A stretch of DNA of 5,801 bases from an uncultured Clostridia bacterium (GTDB taxonomy: Bacteria; Bacillota; Clostridia; Oscillospirales; CAG-272): positions 1 through 5,801 of the forward strand of contig CAMGGT010000072.1 in the NCBI GenBank assembly GCA_946055715.1, written 5' to 3'. How positions within the stretch are numbered: position 1 is the stretch's first letter; each line of letters starts with the position of its first letter. Under the pieces are notes generated by a model, which worked only from the letters and a program-made list of their open reading frames with translations, was not told the DNA's origin and did no database searches. Both the position numbers and the translations under genes were made by a program. Positions 1 to 5,756 of the stretch are shown here, piece by piece.

Positions 1-207
1 AACATGTCATACCGAGGCACCGCACTTACCGGGAACGGCTGATCTCTCATGCGACCGACTGCGGCGATCGAATGCCTTTCAGATCATCTGTCCCGCCGGA
101 AGCACCGTCTTTTGCTTTCCGTTATGTCATGTCGGGCATAGCGCGAGTTTCGCGCATTTGCCTACGCTTTTACCCATTTTGCTCCGCAAACTTTCCGGTA
201 GCTTCTC

Positions 208-228
208 ATTTGCAAATAATTGTTTGCA
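208..228. promoter_or_regulatory. Operator-like palindrome within the candidate promoter
   Basis: TGCAAATAATTGTTTGCA (211-228) is an inverted repeat with 16 of 18 positions symmetric: half-sites TGCAAA and TTTGCA around a six-base AT-rich centre. The left half is also part of a perfect 10-bp palindrome, ATTTGCAAAT (208-217). The repeat covers part of the -35-like box and most of the spacer, a usual place for a dimeric helix-turn-helix repressor. Further palindromes with the same half-site words lie at 290-304 (TTTGCA, three bases, TGCAAA) and 417-429 (ATTTGC, one base, GCAAAT). The regulator is unknown. Confidence 0.35.
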
Positions 229-239
229 CACCATATAAT
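210..239 (+). promoter_or_regulatory. Candidate sigma-A type promoter
   Basis: A TTGCAA -35-like hexamer (210-215) is followed after 18 bases by a perfect TATAAT -10 hexamer (234-239), in a locally AT-rich stretch that stands out from the GC-rich surroundings. A start of transcription near 246 would be expected. No clear gene follows closely, so the transcript could be a small RNA, a leader for the weak frame at 485, or a long leader of the operon at 1135. The spacer is largely filled by a palindrome, which is what a repressor site would look like. Based on consensus only. Confidence 0.4.
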
Positions 240-467
240 TTTTTATTGAAAAGTGGGGGTTTTTCTTCAATTTCGCGGATTTGGTTGGCTTTGCAGCATG
301 CAAACAGCGACCATGCACGGTGAAGGGGTGATGCGCAAGGAAAAACATGCCGCCCACGCAGGCAGGAGAGGCCGTCCCGCGCGAGAGATCAGCGCGTTTT
401 TCTCGCGCCACCGGGCATTTGCGGCAAATCATGTTGCCGGCGCGACCCGCTCAATGCATGCCCCAAA

Positions 468-502
468 CGTCAAGGAGGGGGGACATGCCCCCCTCCTTGA
501 TG
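468..502. other. Strong GC-rich hairpin that buries a ribosome-binding site
   Basis: TCAAGGAGGGGGG (470-482) is perfectly complementary to CCCCCCTCCTTGA (488-500) around the five-base loop ACATG. A G-T wobble and a C-G pair extend the stem to 15 base pairs (468-502). The left arm contains AAGGAGG, a full Shine-Dalgarno sequence, with an ATG in the loop region (485-487) at suitable spacing, so the hairpin would hide that site from ribosomes. There is no clear T-tract on either side (the plus side reads TGTCTTCCTT), so it is a poor intrinsic terminator. It may be a control element for the frame at 485-724, or a structural or transposon-derived inverted repeat. Confidence 0.5.
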
Positions 503-696
503 TCTTCCTTCCGGAACTTTACGCTTCCTGCTGCTACCGACCTTGTTGTCCGCGCCATCCTTGCCATTTTCGCCTTTGTCATCTCTGCCGTCCCTCTGCC
601 CCGGTGGTTGCCCCGATCGCGGCTGTGCGACAGAAGGCGACACGGGCTTGTACATTATGACCATGTGGCACTCTCGAAATTCGGTTATAAAAGCGA

Positions 697-725
697 TTGC
701 TCCCATGCTTTTGTTTTGTTATAAT
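697..725 (+). promoter_or_regulatory. Candidate promoter for the two-gene operon
   Basis: A perfect TATAAT (720-725) is preceded at 17 bases by TTGCTC (697-702), which keeps the TTG of the -35 consensus. This is the nearest convincing -10 box upstream of the operon at 1135; no TATAAT-like site occurs between about 760 and 1134. Transcription from near 732 would give a leader of about 400 nucleotides, long enough to carry regulatory structure. The -35 match is only partial, so the call is tentative. Confidence 0.4.
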
Positions 726-1000
726 GAAATGGATGATTATATCTGCTATATCTGCGATTCTTCTGCTGTACTTTACCGTTTGTTGTCTGTCGGCTCGATC
801 GCGGCATTTTCACCGATTCGGATCTGCTTTGCTGCCGATCGTCGCGCGCCCCAACCAAAAGGCCCCCCGGGCGGTACACCTGCCTCACCCAATGGACGAA
901 CCAAGCGCCCTGTCGTATCAATCGGGCACAGGACGAAGAAGAACCGGTCATCGCGTCCAAAACAAGCGACGTCAAATGCTGCATTTCCGCTGTGCGTCCC

Positions 1001-1109
1001 ACATTCCCCGGTCGGCAACGGAAAATGCGCCGCTTTCCCAAAAGGACGTGCAGGGTCCGGCGTTTGCTCGCGCGGACATTTCCCCCGGCGGCCGACGAAA
1101 ATGCGCCGC
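1001..1109 (+). repeat. Imperfect 33-bp direct repeat in the leader
   Basis: Two copies lie 75-76 bases apart, at 1001-1033 and 1076-1109. Each begins ACATT, runs through a C-run and GGC-rich segment and ends in the identical 13-mer GAAAATGCGCCGC (1021-1033 and 1097-1109). In the second copy GGCGGC (1087-1092) can pair with GCCGCC (1105-1110), forming a hairpin that ends 14 bases before the ribosome-binding site of the gene at 1135. A near-complementary segment, GCGGCATTTTC, lies further up at 801-811 and could pair with either copy, leaving a two-base bulge. Whether this is regulatory or a relic of duplication is not decidable here. Confidence 0.5.
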
Positions 1110-1134
1110 CCACACCATGAAAGCGAGGTTTTTC

Positions 1135-4100
1135 ATGAAAAATCGCATCTCACGCCTGCTGGCACTGCTGCTTTCGGTCTGCTTTGCCATTGCCGTCTGC
1201 CCCACCGTATCCCTGGCGGAGGAAGAAACCGTTCTGCCCTCCGTTTCCCTGCTTCCGGGCGAGGTGGAATTCTGGGTGGATTTCGGCTCTCCCTGTGAGC
1301 TCAAGACCGTCACCGAAAATGCCCCCGCAAACAGCGTGGTGCGCTATGAAACAAGCGACACCGCAATCGTGACCGTAAGCGACACCGGCAACCTGACCCC
1401 CGTCTCCAAAGGCACGGCCTATGTGACCGCCCGCCTCACCGACAGCACGGGGGAGACGGTGTATGCCACATCCGCGCCTGTGACCGTGCGCGTGGTGGAC
1501 AACCCCATCACCATCCCCGAGGGCAGCGACCCCGATAACCAGCTGCTGACCCTGGGCAGCACCTCCACACCGCGCATCAACACAAACGAATACCTGGCCT
1601 GGCCCTCTGCCTACGGCGACGCCCATGTGACCCTGTGGAAGGACGGACGCGTGGGGGCGTTCACCATGACGGTGGACGACAACATCGCGGGCGACTTTGC
1701 AAAATGGACAAGCTGGCTGGAGCAATACGGCCTGCCCACCACCTTCATTGTGCCCACCGGCGGCCACACGGAATCCACACCTGTATGGAATTACTATCTT
1801 GCACAGGGGCAGGGCGTACAGTCTCACTCCCGCTCCCACCCTTCCAGCACTGCCTATGCACAGATGTCCACAGCGCAGGTATGGATGGACTTTTATCTGG
1901 GGTACAAAGACATCGCCCAATACACCGACACCCGCTCGCTGGTCATCGGCTATTCCTACGGTTGGAACAACGCCGCCTATTCCTCCAAGATCTATATTGC
2001 CGGGCGCGGCACCTCCGGCGCCATCAACTCTGCCGCCACCGTCAACTATAACGAGACCGCCTCGCTCAGCGGCCTCTCCTCCTCCAGCTATATGGATAGG
2101 CTCAACGCCATCACCATAGGCAGCAACAAGGGCGGATGGTGTTCGGTTCACTGGCACAACATCGGCTCTTCCGCCAATCTGTTGGAGCAGATCTATGCTT
2201 CCCTCCATGACCTTTCCCGGCAGCGCCTGCTGTGGGTCGACCTGTTCGCCAATGTGGCCATGTACGGCCAGGAGCGCGACACCTCCACCCTCACGGTGGC
2301 AAATACCGGTGCCAACAGCATCTCCTTTACCCTCACCGACCGCATGAACGACCTGCTCTATGATTTTCCGCTGACGGTGGCCATTCGCGTGGATGACACC
2401 TGGCAGGCGGCAGCGGCCACGCAAGGCGGCCGTGAGATCGAGGTGGAAGTCCTCGAAAAGGACGGTGCCACCTATCTGATGGTGCAGGCCGTGCCGGACA
2501 GAGGCGAGGTGACCGTGCGCCGCATCGCCGTAGAGGACCTCTCGCAGACAGACGGACTGATCTCCCTTGTCCCCGCAGACCTGTCCGGCACGGGTGCCGA
2601 CGTGCAAAAGACCTTCACCTTCCCGGTGGACGACACCTGGCAGCACGCCTGGGCCGTGCAGGACGATCAGATCCTTGCAACCGAATGCTATACCTTTGCA
2701 CAGCAACGGTATGTCAAAGTGACCGGCACGCTGGGCGGCGGCCGTATCGTGCTGTGCCGCGAGGACGCCGACTCTGACCTGCAGACGGCCCCCGTCTGCA
2801 CCGTCACGGATATGGTCAACGGCAAGGTGACCCCCACCTCCTCCCAGACGATCACCATCTCTTCCATAGAAGAGTTGGATGCCCTGGCGCGCTATGTCAA
2901 CGCGGGGCACGACTGCGCAGGGCTTCACTTCGCCCTGACCTGCGACCTGGATTTTGACGGTGCGCCCCTGCCCCATGTCATCGGCCGCATGATGATGGGC
3001 GAAAGCTCCTCTTCCCTGCGTTTTTACTATCCCTTCTCCGGCACATTTGACGGTTGCGGCTATTCCATCTCCAACTTCACCTACGAGCAGGATACCTGCG
3101 GTAGCGGCCTGTTTGGCTACACCGTGGATGCCACCATTCGCAATCTGCATGTCAGCGGCACCTATGCCGGCATCAAATGGGTGGGCGGCATCGTAGGGTA
3201 CATGAGCGGCGGCACGCTTGAAAACTGCACCTTCACCGGCTCGCTGTCCTCTGCGGGCTTCAGCCAGCGGAATTCCGGCTCCAACACCGGCGGCCTTGTC
3301 GGTTCTCTGTCCGGCGGCACCGTGTCCGGCTGTACCGCCAACGCCACCATTTCCGTCACCGCAGGCAGCGGCACCAACTCCGGCAACTATGCGGGCGGCC
3401 TGGTCGGCGGCGCAAACGGCTCTGCCGTCATCAAAAATTGCCGTTTCACCGGCTCTGTGACGGCCACCCCCACGGCAGACGGTGCGGGCGCTCAGTATAT
3501 CGGCGGTCTTGTCGGTGGTGGCGACAACCTGATCCTGCGTGACAGCGCCGCCTATGCAACCGTCAGCGGCAATCAGTATGTGGGCGGCATCACCGGCAGT
3601 CTTTCTTCCAACGGTTCCCATGTGATCTACAACTGCATGGCGCAGGGTGCCGTCTCCGGCTCCACTTATGTTGGCGGCATTGCCGGCTATATGGGCCCCA
3701 GCAACCGCGCAAAATGCATCAACTGTCTGGTGGATGTGGATGTGTCTGCCGACGAAGACGGCATTGCAGGGGTGCTGTTCGGTGCCATCAACGCCGCCAA
3801 CAACAACCCCGCGCCTTCTTACCTCTACTATCCCGCCGCCGCAAGCAGCACCCTGCCGCTGTTTGTGGCGCAGGGAACAAAAGGTGCCTCCGCCACGGCC
3901 TATGCCTACACGGAAGCCCACCTCAACGGCACGGCAACCGAGCCGCTTGCCTACGGCAAGACCTCCCTGCGCGAAGCGCTTAACGGCTGGGTAGAAGCCA
4001 AGGCCTCCGACGGCTATGGCACCTGGACGCAGGCCGAAGATGCGCTGCCCACGCCGCTGCATCTGTCGTTTGTGTCTCCCGGCTTTACGCCGGATGCCCG

Positions 4101-4410
4101 CACGGATGTCTCCGGCCCCGCCTTCCGCACCGCCCTGCAAGGGCTTTCGGCAGAAAGCTCTGCCTACGGGAACTTCCTGGCCTTCGACACGGCCTATACC
4201 TTGCTGTTCAAGATCGAACCCACCGCGGCAGACATTGACACCATTCTGTGGTTTACCCAAACAGTGCTGGAGTATAACAGCCGCGTGGCCGATGTTTCTT
4301 CCGCCGCGCGCAAAATGGCCGAACTGCAACTGCTGCTGTCCGGCTGTGCCCTGCAGGAAGAACCCCTGTTTGCCATGGCGCACGAACAACTTTCACAGGA
4401 GGGCAACTGA
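1135..4410 (+). CDS. Secreted Big-2 / polysaccharide deacetylase-like (NodB) / GLUG-repeat protein
   Basis: Predicted exported 1091-residue protein of modular surface-protein type, probably acting on or binding a glycan. Residues 1-28 are a signal peptide (KNR, Leu-rich core, cleavage likely after SLA-28). Residues ~32-122 resemble a Big-2 Ig-like domain (YETSDTAIVTVSDTGNLTPV, then KGTAYVTA). Residues ~160-345 resemble a NodB/CE4 deacetylase: FTMTVDD (D181, D182) matches motif 1, HSRSHP (H231, H235) the metal-binding motif 2, and CSVHWHN (H339, H341) the late histidine motif; YSYG (273-276) replaces the expected Pro-containing motif. WVDLFANVAMYGQERD, ending at D382, opens a beta-rich region with VDDTWQ at 419 and 498. 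Residues ~573-890 are a GLUG-type beta-helix (SGTFDG, GLFG, six GG[IL]xG turns). The last ~110 residues look helical and are unrecognised. ATG 1135 is preferred because GAGG lies six bases upstream and the signal peptide begins there; ATG 1117 has no ribosome site. No LPXTG or SLH anchor is seen. Gene 4412 follows one base after the stop. Domain types fairly sure, substrate unknown. Confidence 0.9.
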   Translation: MKNRISRLLALLLSVCFAIAVCPTVSLAEEETVLPSVSLLPGEVEFWVDFGSPCELKTVTENAPANSVVRYETSDTAIVTVSDTGNLTPVSKGTAYVTARLTDSTGETVYATSAPVTVRVVDNPITIPEGSDPDNQLLTLGSTSTPRINTNEYLAWPSAYGDAHVTLWKDGRVGAFTMTVDDNIAGDFAKWTSWLEQYGLPTTFIVPTGGHTESTPVWNYYLAQGQGVQSHSRSHPSSTAYAQMSTAQVWMDFYLGYKDIAQYTDTRSLVIGYSYGWNNAAYSSKIYIAGRGTSGAINSAATVNYNETASLSGLSSSSYMDRLNAITIGSNKGGWCSVHWHNIGSSANLLEQIYASLHDLSRQRLLWVDLFANVAMYGQERDTSTLTVANTGANSISFTLTDRMNDLLYDFPLTVAIRVDDTWQAAAATQGGREIEVEVLEKDGATYLMVQAVPDRGEVTVRRIAVEDLSQTDGLISLVPADLSGTGADVQKTFTFPVDDTWQHAWAVQDDQILATECYTFAQQRYVKVTGTLGGGRIVLCREDADSDLQTAPVCTVTDMVNGKVTPTSSQTITISSIEELDALARYVNAGHDCAGLHFALTCDLDFDGAPLPHVIGRMMMGESSSSLRFYYPFSGTFDGCGYSISNFTYEQDTCGSGLFGYTVDATIRNLHVSGTYAGIKWVGGIVGYMSGGTLENCTFTGSLSSAGFSQRNSGSNTGGLVGSLSGGTVSGCTANATISVTAGSGTNSGNYAGGLVGGANGSAVIKNCRFTGSVTATPTADGAGAQYIGGLVGGGDNLILRDSAAYATVSGNQYVGGITGSLSSNGSHVIYNCMAQGAVSGSTYVGGIAGYMGPSNRAKCINCLVDVDVSADEDGIAGVLFGAINAANNNPAPSYLYYPAAASSTLPLFVAQGTKGASATAYAYTEAHLNGTATEPLAYGKTSLREALNGWVEAKASDGYGTWTQAEDALPTPLHLSFVSPGFTPDARTDVSGPAFRTALQGLSAESSAYGNFLAFDTAYTLLFKIEPTAADIDTILWFTQTVLEYNSRVADVSSAARKMAELQLLLSGCALQEEPLFAMAHEQLSQEGN
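3106..3780 (+). repeat. GLUG-type repeat array inside the secreted protein
   Basis: At protein level, GG[IL][VTA]G turns recur at residues 684, 719, 754, 790, 817 and 847, after an opening GLFG at 658 and before a degenerate IAGVLFGA near 880. Most turns are followed about ten residues later by NC or GC and then a hydrophobic strand with S/T-G (ENCTFTG, SGCTANA, KNCRFTG, YNCMAQG, INCLVDV). This is the pattern of GLUG motifs, found in bacterial adhesin-like and IgA-peptidase-like proteins and thought to form a beta-helix. Spacing is about 27-36 residues. The DNA copies have diverged, so this is an old, stable repeat and not a fresh tandem duplication. Confidence 0.75.
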
Positions 4411-4411
4411 G

Positions 4412-5257
4412 ATGAAGAACGAAAAATGCCTGCGCGTCATCGCGTTTTGCCTTGCATCTGTGCTGGGCTGTCTCCTGCTGGCCGCCTGCACCACCATCAC
4501 CGCCCCGACCACCGGCGGCGGCACGCCGACCGGCCCCGTCACCTCCGGCACGACAGAAAACCCGCCGCCGACCGCACCCGGCACCACCACGACCCAAAAG
4601 CCGCAGACCACCGTCACCCAAACGGCGCCGCCCGTCACTTCTTCCTCCTCTGTACCGACCTCGGGCACGACCTCGGGCACGACCTCCGGCACCGAGACGA
4701 CCCGACCGCCGGTCGAAACGCCCGCGGCCTTTCTGCCCTATCGCACCATGATTGAAAACGCCGCCCCCACGGCTGTTTCAACCGTGGCTTCGCTCGTCTG
4801 CACCGACCCGGATGTGACGCTTGAAAGCCAGACCTCCGTCTCCGTCTCGGCCGACGGTGTGGCCACCTTCACCTATACCTACGACACCCTCACCCCCATC
4901 GGCGCGGGCAGCGGCAACCCCATCACGACCGTCTCCGGCAACGCCGAACTGGACGCAAGCGAGCTGGACGCCGAGACGCTGGCCACCTATGCCGAGGTGG
5001 CCGTTCTGGGCTGGCTGTGCTTTGACGATGCAGAGATCACCTATACTGGCCCCGCCGTGGGCGCGGACGGCCGCCACAGCGTGACCATGGCCGTGGCAAA
5101 CGCAGATGTCGACAACCTTTTCGGATATGCCACCGACTATTCCTCCGTCTCCATGACATGGGTCTTTGACATGACCGAAAACCGCCCCGTCTCCGTCTCC
5201 CTGTCGGCCGTCACCTCCGTGGGCACCGTCACCGCCCAGGCAACCTATACCTATTGA
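4412..5257 (+). CDS. Stalked lipoprotein with unrecognised beta-rich domain
   Basis: Predicted 281-residue membrane-anchored lipoprotein of unknown function. Residues 1-25 form a type II signal peptide: KNEK at the front, a hydrophobic core (VIAFCLASVLGCLLL) and the lipobox LAAC with lipidated Cys26. C20 (VLGC) is a poorer alternative. Residues 27-105 are a Thr/Pro/Ser/Gly-rich stalk, probably unstructured and spanning the wall, with TSGT three times at 83-94. Residues ~106-281 form the only globular part: a short helical start (FLPYRTMIENAAPTAVSTVA), then alternating strands (TSVSVSADGVATFTYTYD, and a final VSMTWVFDMTENRPVSVSLS to VTAQATYTY hairpin). The strand layout faintly recalls curved-sheet lipoproteins such as LolA/LppX, but no motif supports naming it. 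The start is secure: AGGAGGG (4397-4403) lies eight bases before ATG. One base separates it from the stop of the NodB/GLUG gene, so co-expression and translational coupling are likely. The intrinsic terminator at 5307 follows about 50 bases after its stop. A partner or anchor role for the first protein is inference. Confidence 0.88.
   Translation: MKNEKCLRVIAFCLASVLGCLLLAACTTITAPTTGGGTPTGPVTSGTTENPPPTAPGTTTTQKPQTTVTQTAPPVTSSSSVPTSGTTSGTTSGTETTRPPVETPAAFLPYRTMIENAAPTAVSTVASLVCTDPDVTLESQTSVSVSADGVATFTYTYDTLTPIGAGSGNPITTVSGNAELDASELDAETLATYAEVAVLGWLCFDDAEITYTGPAVGADGRHSVTMAVANADVDNLFGYATDYSSVSMTWVFDMTENRPVSVSLSAVTSVGTVTAQATYTY
4658..4693 (+). repeat. Three tandem 12-bp units in the lipoprotein stalk
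   Basis: ACCTCGGGCACG occurs twice in a row (4658-4669, 4670-4681), followed by the variant ACCTCCGGCACC (4682-4693). Each unit is in frame and encodes TSGT (residues 83-94). Because the unit is a multiple of three, copy-number change by slippage would lengthen or shorten the stalk without breaking the frame. Confidence 0.85.
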
Positions 5258-5263
5258 CCCTCC

Positions 5264-5289
5264 GGGGCTGTTGTAAATGCAGCAGCCCC
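5264..5289 (+). repeat. Degenerate copy of the GGGGCTG inverted repeat just after the operon
   Basis: GGGGCTGTTG (5264-5273) pairs with CAGCAGCCCC (5280-5289) over ten base pairs with one G-T wobble and a six-base loop. It starts six bases after the stop codon of the lipoprotein gene. It lacks a following T-tract, so it is unlikely to terminate alone. It resembles a worn copy of the GGGGCTGTCGCA / TGCGACAGCCCC element found immediately downstream, and could protect the 3' end of the transcript. Confidence 0.6.
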
Positions 5290-5306
5290 AATGTGCCCGA
5301 TGCAAA

Positions 5307-5349
5307 GGGGCTGTCGCAAATGTTACGATTTGCGACAGCCCCTGTTTTT
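5307..5349 (+). terminator. Intrinsic terminator of the operon
   Basis: GGGGCTGTCGCAAA (5307-5320) and TTTGCGACAGCCCC (5329-5342) form a perfect 14-bp stem with an eight-base loop, followed by TGTTTTTC (5343-5350). Stem strength and the T-run fit a Rho-independent terminator for genes 1135 and 4412. The arms belong to a repeat family with several more copies in this window, so the terminator seems to be made from, or to have spawned, a dispersed repeat. Confidence 0.75.
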
Positions 5350-5376
5350 CTGCCACCGCTCAACTGCGACAGCCCC
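5328..5376. repeat. 49-bp direct repeat, copy 1
   Basis: This 49-base segment recurs at 5529-5577 with a single difference (A at 5355, G at 5556). It consists of a reverse arm TGCGACAGCCCC, the T-run TGTTTTTCTG, a CCGCTCAAC linker and a second reverse arm TGCGACAGCCCC (5365-5376). The forward arm at 5307 could pair with either reverse arm, giving two mutually exclusive hairpins. Confidence 0.85.
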
Positions 5377-5472
5377 TTTTGCAATCCATGACACAAATGC
5401 GGCAGATCATGGCATAAGCCAGATCCTGACGCGCCCCGCAATCATGAATTGAATATTATATAATGTGGGTGA

Positions 5473-5577
5473 GGGGCTGTCGCATTAAGACAGGGTTGAA
5501 AAGTGCGTTGTAGCAAGTTGGTTTTCGCATTTGCGACAGCCCCTGTTTTTCTGCCGCCGCTCAACTGCGACAGCCCC
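5473..5577. repeat. 105-bp hairpin element with the second 49-bp repeat copy
   Basis: A forward arm GGGGCTGTCGCA (5473-5484) is complementary to TGCGACAGCCCC at 5532-5543 and again at 5566-5577; the latter two lie within the second 49-bp repeat copy (5529-5577). The loop between the first pair is 47 bases, much longer than in the upstream element. A nested small stem, CTGTC (5477-5481) with GACAG (5489-5493), competes with the large one. It has the build of a small non-coding inverted-repeat element. No target-site duplication or transposase is visible. Confidence 0.7.
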
Positions 5578-5610
5578 ATTACCATAGGTACCGATGGGGT
5601 CTACTATTAG

Positions 5611-5668
5611 GTGCCTTCCCCGGTGGGGAAGGGGGACCGCGAAGCGGTGGATGAGGAGAACATTCTCC
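5611..5668. repeat. REP-like palindromic element
   Basis: Consecutive hairpins: CCTTCCCC (5614-5621) with GGGGAAGG (5625-5632) around GGT, then ACCGC (5636-5640) with GCGGT (5644-5648) around GAA, then GGATGAGGAG and a weak GGAGAA/TTCTCC pair (5655-5668). This succession matches, from memory, a very common intergenic repeat of gut Firmicutes. No coding content is expected. It lies 33 bases after the last GGGGCTGTCGCA-type arm and before another arm at 5728, so the two repeat families are interleaved. Confidence 0.6.
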
Positions 5669-5727
5669 GGTGGCCGAGAGTGACAGAGAAAGTTGCAAAG
5701 AAAGCAAGGAAATGCGTGGGTTCTTCA

Positions 5728-5739
5728 TGCGACAGCCCC
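5728..5739. repeat. Isolated reverse arm TGCGACAGCCCC
   Basis: A fifth exact copy of the 12-base reverse arm, followed by C-rich CCTCCCCCCTC. It has no close forward partner; the nearest is at 5473-5484, 243 bases upstream. If those two were the outer arms, the REP-like element and the 49-bp repeat copy would sit inside a 267-bp composite element. Confidence 0.6.
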
Positions 5740-5756
5740 CTCCCCCCTCAAAAACT

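Larger units (their letters stand above)
1..1134. other. Long upstream region without a convincing gene
   Basis: Short open frames exist on both strands here. None combines a sensible start site, codon use like the downstream genes and recognisable protein content: the predicted peptides are rich in Arg, Pro, His and Cys and resemble no family I know. The stretch holds two promoter-like sites, a cluster of TTTGC/GCAAA palindromes (208-429), a perfect small hairpin (GCGCGA, loop GTT, TCGCGC at 141-155), a strong hairpin at 468-502 and a repeated GC-rich segment at 1001-1109. The best small-gene candidate is a 79-codon frame at 485-724. It has a consensus Shine-Dalgarno and one hydrophobic segment, but its C-terminal half is not protein-like. 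An uncharacterised small RNA or a decayed gene cannot be excluded. Confidence 0.55.

Noticed and set aside
72..432. Short open frames on both strands near the left edge (83 and 101 codons)
   Set aside because: No ribosome sites, no recognisable motifs and atypical codon use. They overlap a promoter-like AT-rich stretch with palindromes.
697..1134. N-terminal extension of the first gene to TTG 697 or ATG 724, with TAATG overlap and a hydrophobic MKWMIISAISAILLLYF start
   Set aside because: No Shine-Dalgarno precedes either start, the -10 box TATAAT overlaps ATG 724, and the following ~110 residues are Arg/His/Pro-rich and unlike a protein. A true signal peptide begins at 1135 behind a ribosome site.
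1117..1134. Alternative ATG at 1117 for the secreted protein
   Set aside because: There is no ribosome-binding site upstream. It would only add MKARFF before a complete signal peptide, whereas 1135 has GAGG six bases ahead.
1150..4389. A 1079-codon open frame on the minus strand, opposite the secreted protein gene
   Set aside because: The plus-strand codon choice (C/G-ending, few TTA, CTA or TCA words in the opposing register) leaves the antisense frame open by bias. Its predicted protein is a Gly/Val/His-rich pseudo-sequence without motifs, while the plus strand has a signal peptide, domains and a ribosome site.
5459..5464. TATAAT as a promoter in the downstream repeat region
   Set aside because: No -35-like hexamer is found at 16-18 bases upstream (the region is CCCCG-rich), and no gene follows on the plus strand.
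5307..5577. CRISPR-like repeats
   Set aside because: Only two copies of the 49-bp unit exist, their spacing is irregular, and the arms are terminator-type inverted repeats with no spacer regularity or cas genes.
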